Below are positions 6,213 to 11,258 of a DNA stretch of 11,258 nt, in pieces. The translations under genes were made by a program, and so were the position numbers. Numbering within the stretch: position 1 is the first letter of the stretch; the number at the start of each line of letters is the position of its first letter. Origin of the DNA: an uncultured Oscillospiraceae bacterium (GTDB lineage Bacteria > Bacillota > Clostridia > Oscillospirales > Oscillospiraceae); the NCBI GenBank assembly GCA_905236265.1, contig CAJOOV010000152.1, forward strand, positions 1 to 11,258, written 5' to 3'. The notes below the pieces were generated by a model. It did not search any database, was not told the origin of the DNA, and saw only the letters and a list, made by a program, of their open reading frames with translations.

Positions 6213-7142
6213 ATGGTTTATCATACGATTTTGGAGGCGGTGGGGAACACCCCTCTCATCCGGCTGAACAAAATGACCCGGCCGGGCAGCGCAGAGGTAC
6301 TGGTGAAGATGGAGGCATTGAATGTGGGCGGCTCCATCAAGACCCGCACGGCGCTGAATATGATCGAAGAGGCGGAGCGCTCAGGGCTGATTCGCCCGGA
6401 TACGATTATTGTGGAGCCCACCAGCGGCAATCAGGGCATCGGTCTTGCGCTGGTAGGAGCTGTGAAGGGGTATCATACGATCATCATTATGCCTGACTCC
6501 GTCAGCGAGGAGCGGCGGAAGCTGGTGCGCCACTACGGGGCGGAGGTGAAGCTGATCCACGACGCAGGAGACATCGGAAAGTGCATTGACGAGTGCCTGC
6601 AAACCGCCCTGCGCATGGCAAAGCAGGACAGCAGGGTGTTCGTGCCCCAGCAGTTTGAAAACCCCAATAACACCATGGCACAAAAAAAGTATACCGCACA
6701 GGAGATTCTCCGAGATGCGGACGGCCCCATCCACGGCTTCTGCAGCGGCATCGGCACCGGCGGCACCATCACCGGCATCGGCGAGGTGCTGAAGCAGGCC
6801 AACCCGGAGATGGAGATCTGGGCGGTGGAGCCGGAGAACGCCGCCATTCTGGCAGGGGGAACCATCGGCACCCATGTCCAGATGGGCATCGGAGACGGCA
6901 TTATCCCGGATATTCTCAACCGGGAGATTTATGACCACATCTATGTGGTGACGGATGCCGAGGCGCTGGAGACCTCCAAGCGCCTTGCCAGAGAAGAGGG
7001 GCTGATGTGCGGCATCTCCAGCGGCACGAACGTGGCCGCCGCCCTGAAGCTGGCGGAAAAGCTGGGCGAGGGGAAGCGGGTGGTCACCATCCTGCCCGAT
7101 ACGGCGGAGCGCTACTTCTCCACGCCGCTGTTCAGCGAATGA
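6213..7142 (+). CDS. cysK: Cysteine synthase family protein (O-acetylserine sulfhydrylase type, PLP-dependent)
   Basis: This complete 309-residue fold-type II PLP enzyme normally makes L-cysteine from O-acetylserine and sulfide in the cytoplasm. Seen in order: GNTPLIRL (11-18); the PLP Schiff-base lysine K43 in GGSIKTRTALNMI; the substrate-binding loop EPTSGNQGIGLA (68-79); QQFENPNN (146-153); the phosphate-binding GTGGTITG (181-188); GIGDGIIPDILN (225-236); GISSG (267-271) with Ser270 near the PLP ring nitrogen; and the C-terminal ERYFSTPLF. Length matches CysK. Odd points are Q74 in the TSGNxG loop, where CysK usually has T, and KTR rather than the common KDR after the lysine, so sulfide/O-acetylserine specificity is likely but not certain. 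Start ATG 6213 has GGGGAG 5 nt upstream; earlier in-frame TTG has no such support. The gene appears monocistronic, with its own promoter and terminator. Confidence 0.92.
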   Translation: MVYHTILEAVGNTPLIRLNKMTRPGSAEVLVKMEALNVGGSIKTRTALNMIEEAERSGLIRPDTIIVEPTSGNQGIGLALVGAVKGYHTIIIMPDSVSEERRKLVRHYGAEVKLIHDAGDIGKCIDECLQTALRMAKQDSRVFVPQQFENPNNTMAQKKYTAQEILRDADGPIHGFCSGIGTGGTITGIGEVLKQANPEMEIWAVEPENAAILAGGTIGTHVQMGIGDGIIPDILNREIYDHIYVVTDAEALETSKRLAREEGLMCGISSGTNVAAALKLAEKLGEGKRVVTILPDTAERYFSTPLFSE

Positions 7143-7212
7143 GGTGAAAAAGGGTTGTTAATAAGAGGTGAGCAGGGGAGAACGCCTCTCAAAAGAAAAA
7201 GGAGGGGAGTCA

Positions 7213-7311
7213 TTGGCAGTGACGAAAAGACAAACAGGCCTTGCCAGTGCCTCCCTCTTTGAGGGAGGTGTCACCGAAGGTGACGGAGGGAGTCCGTTTC
7301 TTTCCGGCTGA
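7213..7311 (+). other. Possible small ORF of about 30 codons within the repeat
   Basis: After a strong AAAAAGGAGGGGAG (7196-7209), an open frame runs from GTG 7219 (or TTG 7213) to TGA 7309-7311. It would encode about 30 residues starting VTKRQTGLASASLFEGG. Most of it lies across the palindromic repeat, so its peptide sequence is dictated by the repeat. The good ribosome binding site is the only support for translation. No function is recognised; it may be a by-product of the repeat. Confidence 0.2.
7248..7293. repeat. Palindromic intergenic repeat (two hairpins plus third copy of the arm)
   Basis: The element has hairpin 1, CCTCCCTC-TTT-GAGGGAGG (7250-7268); hairpin 2, GTCACC-GAA-GGTGAC (7270-7284); then GGAGGGAG again (7285-7292). 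The last segment can replace the 3' arm of hairpin 1 and close a larger stem around hairpin 2. It lies in the 3' UTR of cysK, before the shared terminator. The layout resembles short dispersed repeats I associate with gut Clostridia genomes, but only one copy is in this window, so repetition is not shown here. Confidence 0.6.
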
Positions 7312-7331
7312 CTTATCTGGATAACCATAAA

Positions 7332-7378
7332 AAATGCGTATTTTCAACGTAACGTGCTGAAAATACGCATTTCTTTTT
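7332..7378. terminator. Bidirectional intrinsic terminator between cysK and tagD
   Basis: A perfect 15-bp stem (AAATGCGTATTTTCA at 7332-7346, TGAAAATACGCATTT at 7358-7372) has an 11-nt loop. On the plus strand it is followed by CTTTTT; on the minus strand the arm runs into TTTTTTATGG. It would end both the cysK transcript and the convergent rfbB-tagD transcript, whose last stop codon is at 7402. Confidence 0.9.
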
Positions 7379-7401
7379 GCCTCTCCCCTGAAGCCTGCTG
7401 C

Positions 7402-7854
7402 TCATTTGGGGTCGGTGTCAATCTCGTCGTGGGAGGTTTTGCTCTCTGCGTCCACGCCGTTTGCGTCGTAGAGGTCATGCTTGATTTGGGAGGAGCTGAT
7501 CTCCGGCGTGCGGGGCAGGTAGACCACCTCCACACCCTCCTCCCGCAGGAAGTCGAACTTTCCTGCCCAGTCATCCCCCATCACGAAGGTATCCACATGG
7601 TACTCGTGAACGTCCGTGCGCTTCTGCGCCCAGTTCTCCTCCGGAATCACCAGATCCACATACCGGATGGCCTCCACCAGCGCCTTGCGCTGCTCATAGG
7701 TGAAATAGCATCGCTTGTGCTTCTCCCGCCAGTTGAACTCGTCGGAGGAGATGACGACAATGAGGTAATCCCCCAGCGCCTTGGCCCGTTTCAGAAGGTT
7801 GATATGACCGTAGTGCAGCAGGTCAAATGTGCCATAGGTGATGACGCGCTTCAT
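7402..7854 (-). CDS. tagD: Glycerol-3-phosphate cytidylyltransferase
   Basis: This 150-residue nucleotidyltransferase joins CTP and sn-glycerol 3-phosphate to give CDP-glycerol, the precursor of poly(glycerol phosphate) wall teichoic acid and related polymers. The catalytic HxGH is at 14-17 within GTFDLLHYGHINLL (8-21). FVMGDDW (90-96) and RTPEISSSQIK (115-125) match the family's FVMGDDW and RTEGIST(T/S)xIK. The core matches TagD/TarD (about 130 residues); the last 20 or so residues are an extra acidic, polar tail. Start ATG 7854 is preceded by a purine-rich AAGGGAAGGA and lies 18 nt after the rfbB stop, so the two genes should be cotranscribed. No glycerophosphate polymerase genes are seen in this window. 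The related ethanolamine-phosphate enzymes are less likely given the size and motif match. Confidence 0.93.
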   Translation of the reverse strand: MKRVITYGTFDLLHYGHINLLKRAKALGDYLIVVISSDEFNWREKHKRCYFTYEQRKALVEAIRYVDLVIPEENWAQKRTDVHEYHVDTFVMGDDWAGKFDFLREEGVEVVYLPRTPEISSSQIKHDLYDANGVDAESKTSHDEIDTDPK

Positions 7855-7872
7855 CCCGTTTTCCTTCCCTTC

Positions 7873-8913
7873 TCAGCGGCCGGAATGTCCCAGCCTGTCC
7901 CCGTACATCTGTTCGTAGTAGTTCATATAGTCCCCGGAGACAATGGGCTCCCACCAGTCCTGATGGGTGAGATACCATTGGATGGTCTTTTGAATCCCGT
8001 ATGCAAACTTCGTCTCCGGCAGCCAGCCCAGCTCGGCGTGAATCTTTGCGGGGTCAATGGCATAGCGCAGGTCGTGCCCCTTCCGGTCGGTGACGTAGGT
8101 AATCAGCTCCTCGCTTTTGCCAAGGGCGTGGACAATCAGCTTCACAATGTCGATATTGCGCATCTCGTTGTGTCCGCCCACATTGTACACCTCGCCCAGA
8201 CGGCCCTTGTGGATAATCAGGTCGATGGCACGGCAGTGATCCTCCACATACAGCCAGTCCCGCACATTCAGCCCCTCCCCGTAGACGGGAAGCGGTTTGT
8301 CGTTCAGGGCGTTGATAATCATCAGGGGGATGAGCTTTTCCGGGAAGTGGTAGGGGCCGTAGTTGTTGGAGCAGCGGGAGATGGTCACAGGAAGGCCATA
8401 GGTGCGGTAATAGGCCAGCACCAGCAGATCCGCCCCCGCCTTGGAGGAGGAGTAGGGGGAGCTGGTGTGGATGGGCGTCTCCTCGGTGAAGAAGAGGTCA
8501 GGCCGGTCAAGGGGGAGATCGCCGTAAACCTCGTCCGTGCTCACCTGATGGAAGCGCACGTTCCCATGGCTGCGGCAGGCGTCCATGAGCACACCGGTGC
8601 CCATGATATTGGTCTGCAAAAAGACGGAGGGGTCTTCAATGGAGCGGTCAACGTGGCTCTCCGCCGCAAAGTTCACCACAATATCAGGCCGCTCTTCGTC
8701 AAACAGGCGGTTCACCGCATCCCGGTTGCAGATGTCCACCCTGCAGAAGCGGAAGTTCTCATCCTCCATTATGTCCTTCAGCGTGCTGATATTGCCCGCA
8801 TAGGTCAGCTTGTCCAGACAGACAATTCGGTACTCCGGGTGCGCCGAGCGCATGTGGAAGATAAAGTTGCTGCCAATGAATCCGGCGCCGCCGGTGACAA
8901 AAATCGTTTTCAT
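7873..8913 (-). CDS. rfbB: dTDP-glucose 4,6-dehydratase
   Basis: This complete 346-residue short-chain dehydrogenase/reductase of the extended type turns dTDP-glucose into dTDP-4-keto-6-deoxyglucose, the branch point for dTDP-rhamnose and other deoxysugars of surface polysaccharides. Seen: NAD-binding GGAGFIG (8-14); AAESHVDRSIEDP (83-95); catalytic T126-D127-E128 in STDEVYG; the Y154xxxK158 pair in YSSSKAGAD; SRCSNNYGPYHFPEKLIP (179-196); and VRDWLYVEDH (217-226). These together separate RfbB from UDP-glucose epimerases. Start ATG 8913 opens directly on the Rossmann strand; its Shine-Dalgarno (AGGA) is weak. It is first in the rfbB-tagD operon behind a consensus promoter. The other rhamnose genes (rfbA, rfbC, rfbD) are not in this window. 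Confidence 0.95.
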   Translation of the reverse strand: MKTIFVTGGAGFIGSNFIFHMRSAHPEYRIVCLDKLTYAGNISTLKDIMEDENFRFCRVDICNRDAVNRLFDEERPDIVVNFAAESHVDRSIEDPSVFLQTNIMGTGVLMDACRSHGNVRFHQVSTDEVYGDLPLDRPDLFFTEETPIHTSSPYSSSKAGADLLVLAYYRTYGLPVTISRCSNNYGPYHFPEKLIPLMIINALNDKPLPVYGEGLNVRDWLYVEDHCRAIDLIIHKGRLGEVYNVGGHNEMRNIDIVKLIVHALGKSEELITYVTDRKGHDLRYAIDPAKIHAELGWLPETKFAYGIQKTIQWYLTHQDWWEPIVSGDYMNYYEQMYGDRLGHSGR

Positions 8914-9005
8914 CTCTATCCTGCTTTCTGTTCCATGAGGGCAGTCCCCTCCCCACGGGAGGAAACGGTCATGGGAAGTGAACGAAATTGCATTACGTCT
9001 CCGTC

Positions 9006-9034
9006 ATTATAAAGGGAATAAAATCAACTGTCAA
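9006..9034 (-). promoter_or_regulatory. Perfect-consensus promoter of rfbB-tagD
   Basis: On the minus strand, TTGACA (9034-9029) and TATAAT (9011-9006) are separated by exactly 17 bp. The start near 8999 gives a leader of about 85 nt. The leader contains a small 6-bp hairpin (8948-8962, CCTCCC/GGGAGG) with no U-tract. Confidence 0.88.
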
Positions 9035-9083
9035 CATTTCCGCCTCTCCTTTCCCGGAAAAGGGGGATTCTCCCATTTTGTAC

Positions 9084-9112
9084 TTGCGAAATGAGATAAT
9101 ATCGGCTACAAT
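9084..9112 (+). promoter_or_regulatory. Promoter of the HD-GYP gene
   Basis: TTGCGA (9084-9089) and TACAAT (9107-9112) are separated by 17 bp. The predicted start near 9119 leaves a leader of only about 18 nt, too short for a riboswitch. Confidence 0.65.
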
Positions 9113-9136
9113 TCAGGGGTAGAAAGGGGGAGTTCC

Positions 9137-11258
9137 ATGAAAGCCCTTACAGAGAATCAACATAACGATTACCGTGTGAAAAAACTGAGCATCGTCCTGC
9201 TCTGCCTTGTGTGCGTTCTGGTCAATTCCAGCGGCGCTCAGCTTGCCCAGAAACTGGGCATCCCGCTGTTTCTGGATTCCATCGGCACAATGCTGGCTGC
9301 TGTGATCGGCGGCTATCTGCCGGGCATCATTGTGGGCTATCTGACGAACCTGATTACCAGCTTTGAGGATCCCATCAACGCCTACTACAGCAGCCTGAAC
9401 GCCCTGATTGCCGTTTTGGCGACCTGGTTCTACCACAAGGGCTGGTTTCGCAGGCTGCCCACGACGCTGCTGTCCATTCTGGCCTTTTCCTTTGTGGGAG
9501 GCGTGCTGGGCTCGTTCATCACCCTTCTGCTCAGCGGCTTCTCCTTTGGTACGGGCATCTCCTCGCCCTTTGCCATGTGGCTCAGCCAGACGAGGGGCTG
9601 GAATCCGGCGCTGGCGCAGTTTATCTCTGACATTCTCATTGACCTTGGGGACAAGACCGCTGTGGTGGCCGTGTTCAGCGTCGTCATCCGCATCATTCCC
9701 CGCAGCCTGCGGGAGTCGCTGAACTTTGAGGGCTGGCAGCAGGCGCCCTTGAGCCGGGAGCGGCGTGCTGCCCTGAGCAGGCGGGAGAACCGGGTGATGA
9801 GCCTGCGCAGCAAGCTGCTGATTATGCTGGTCAGCGCACTTTTGCTGACTGCCGTGGCCTCCACCACCATCAGCGTCATCCAGTACCACAACAGCTCCAT
9901 CAGCAAGCATACCAAGATGGGCGAGGGCGTCGCCGCACTGGTCGCCAACGCCATTCCTGCCCAGCGGGTGGATGATTTTATCGCTCTGGGCGAGAATGCG
10001 CCGGGCTACGAGGAGGTAAAGGAGCGGCTCGCCCTGATCCGGGACTCCTCTCCGGACATCGACTATGTCTATGTCTACCAGATTCAGCCGGACGGCTGCC
10101 ATGTGGTATTTGATCTGGACACGGAGGAGGTGGAGGGCTCGAAGCCCGGCGAGGTCATCCCCTTTGATGCGGATTTTGCCGTGTACCTGCCGGAGCTGCT
10201 CACCGGCGGGCGGATTGCGCCGGTCATCTCTGACGGCGCTTACGGCTGGCTGCTGACGGTGTACGAGCCGGTGTATGATGCAAACGGCGTGTGCAAGTGC
10301 TATGCGGCGGCGGACATCTCCATGAACACCATCCGCAGCGAGGAGATTGTCTTTGTGACAAAGGTCATGTCCATCTTCCTTGGTTTCTTCATTCTGATTC
10401 TGGCCATCGGACTCTGGCTGGCAGACTACAACGTGACCCTGCCCATCAATTCCCTTGCCGCCGCCTCCGGCTCCTTTGCCTACAACAGCGAGAACGCGCG
10501 GGAGGAGAGCCTGCAGGCGATCCGGGAGCTGGATATCCAGACAGGGGACGAGATCGAGCACCTCTACCATGCCATGGTCAAGACCACGGCGGACATGGTG
10601 GACTATATTGCTGACGTGCAGGAGAAGAGCGCTACCATTGCCCGGATGCAGGACGGGCTGATTCTGGTGCTGGCCGATCTGGTGGAGAGCCGGGACAAGT
10701 GTACGGGAGACCATGTGCGCAAGACGGCGGCCTATGTGAACGTGATTGTACAGGAGCTGCGCCGGGAGGGCGTTTATGCCGACCAGATTACCGACGAGTT
10801 TATCCACGACGTGGTTCACTCCGCCCCGCTTCACGATATTGGCAAGATCAATGTGCCTGACAGCATCCTGAACAAGCCCGGCAAGCTGACGGACGAGGAG
10901 TTCGCCATCATGAAGGGACACACCACCGCCGGCGGCGAGGTCATCGACAGCGCCATTGAGACCATCGGCAGTGACGAGGGCTACCTGAGAGAGGCGCGGA
11001 ATCTGGCCGCCTGCCACCACGAGAAGTGGAACGGCACCGGTTATCCCAACGGCCTTGCGGGGGAGGATATTCCCCTTGGGGCAAGAATCATGGCTGTGGC
11101 GGATGTGTTCGACGCTCTGGTGTCCCGGCGCAGCTATAAAGAGCCCTTCACCATCGAGAAGGCGATGGACATCATCCGGGAGGGAGCAGGCTCCCACTTT
11201 GACCCCAAGGTTGTCGCCGCCTTCCTGAATGCGGAGGATGAGGTGCGCAGGATTGCCA
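9137..11258 (+). CDS. Membrane HD-GYP phosphodiesterase with polytopic N-terminal module, external sensor and HAMP (3' end cut by window)
   Basis: An open frame of 707 codons reaches the right edge without a stop; the HD-GYP fold is almost complete, so only a few residues should be missing. Seen in order: a polytopic membrane module (about 17-190, five or six helices, with LDSIGTMLAAVIGGYLPG at 47-64); a charged linker; a helix (227-248); an external sensor-like region of about 155 residues; a helix (410-429); a HAMP region (430-483); and an HD-GYP domain (about 505-700). The latter has H526 (GDHVRKT), H566-D567 in LHDIGK, KGH, H627-H628 and GTGYP (633-637), followed by ARIMAVADVFDAL. All metal ligands look present, so it should hydrolyse cyclic di-GMP. 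The N-terminal module recalls ECF S-component-like membrane regions of clostridial sensor proteins, but that is inference. Start ATG 9137 has AAAGGGGGAG 4 nt upstream and its own promoter. Confidence 0.92.
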   Translation, partial: MKALTENQHNDYRVKKLSIVLLCLVCVLVNSSGAQLAQKLGIPLFLDSIGTMLAAVIGGYLPGIIVGYLTNLITSFEDPINAYYSSLNALIAVLATWFYHKGWFRRLPTTLLSILAFSFVGGVLGSFITLLLSGFSFGTGISSPFAMWLSQTRGWNPALAQFISDILIDLGDKTAVVAVFSVVIRIIPRSLRESLNFEGWQQAPLSRERRAALSRRENRVMSLRSKLLIMLVSALLLTAVASTTISVIQYHNSSISKHTKMGEGVAALVANAIPAQRVDDFIALGENAPGYEEVKERLALIRDSSPDIDYVYVYQIQPDGCHVVFDLDTEEVEGSKPGEVIPFDADFAVYLPELLTGGRIAPVISDGAYGWLLTVYEPVYDANGVCKCYAAADISMNTIRSEEIVFVTKVMSIFLGFFILILAIGLWLADYNVTLPINSLAAASGSFAYNSENAREESLQAIRELDIQTGDEIEHLYHAMVKTTADMVDYIADVQEKSATIARMQDGLILVLADLVESRDKCTGDHVRKTAAYVNVIVQELRREGVYADQITDEFIHDVVHSAPLHDIGKINVPDSILNKPGKLTDEEFAIMKGHTTAGGEVIDSAIETIGSDEGYLREARNLAACHHEKWNGTGYPNGLAGEDIPLGARIMAVADVFDALVSRRSYKEPFTIEKAMDIIREGAGSHFDPKVVAAFLNAEDEVRRIA

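Noticed and set aside
7161..7190. Weak inverted repeat (AGAGG...CCTCT) just after cysK
   Set aside because: The stem is only about five to seven pairs with a long loop and no U-tract on either strand; the real terminator is at 7332-7378.
7354..9012. 552-codon open frame on the plus strand
   Set aside because: It runs antisense through both tagD and rfbB and starts inside the terminator; no recognisable domain.
9113..11197. 694-codon open frame on the minus strand
   Set aside because: It lies opposite the HD-GYP gene, whose plus-strand frame has a full set of conserved motifs, a promoter and a ribosome binding site. The antisense product is low-complexity (Gln/Gly/His rich), as expected from GC-biased codons read backwards.

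Overview
The window looks like chromosomal DNA of a fairly GC-rich Gram-positive bacterium, most likely an anaerobic gut Clostridia of the Oscillospirales/Eubacteriales type. Signs of this are strong AGGAGG-type ribosome binding sites, SigA-type promoters, a GTG start, a TagD teichoic-acid enzyme, a BglG/LicT-controlled PTS operon, and a short palindromic intergenic repeat of a style common in such gut Firmicutes. The taxonomic placement is inference. No phage, transposase, CRISPR, rRNA or tRNA was seen, and no gene-free gap exceeds about 260 bp.

Layout. (1) Positions 1-3546, minus strand: a beta-glucoside operon in the classic bglG-bglF-bglB order. It has a promoter, an RNA antiterminator (RAT) target overlapping an intrinsic terminator, the antiterminator gene, a one-protein PTS permease (EIIBCA) and the N-terminal part of a GH1 (6-phospho-)beta-glucosidase that runs off the left edge. 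(2) Positions 3629-6027, minus strand: a membrane-anchored GGDEF diguanylate cyclase followed by an EamA/DMT transporter, behind one clear promoter. (3) Positions 6085-7378: a divergent promoter region, then cysK (+) with a 5'-UTR hairpin, then a structured repeat, then a strong bidirectional terminator. (4) Positions 7402-9034, minus strand: rfbB-tagD, a two-gene envelope-precursor operon behind a perfect-consensus promoter. (5) Position 9084 to the end, plus strand: a large membrane HD-GYP protein with its own promoter, cut by the right edge only near its C-terminus.

How the genes work together. Beta-glucosides would be imported and phosphorylated by BglF and hydrolysed by the GH1 enzyme. 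BglF would also control the antiterminator by phosphorylating its PRD domains, so the operon is read through only when sugar is present. The GGDEF and HD-GYP proteins have opposite predicted activities on cyclic di-GMP (synthesis and degradation). Both carry an apparent extracytoplasmic sensor region. They are about 3 kb apart and separately transcribed, so a functional link is only a suggestion. RfbB and TagD make dTDP-4-keto-6-deoxyglucose and CDP-glycerol, both activated precursors of surface glycopolymers. CysK is a stand-alone cysteine synthase-family gene.

No convincing new defence or mobile system was found. The points most worth following are the RAT leader, the HD-GYP protein with an unusual polytopic N-terminal module, the structured repeat with its small ORF, and the unexplained minus-strand terminator between the divergent promoters.
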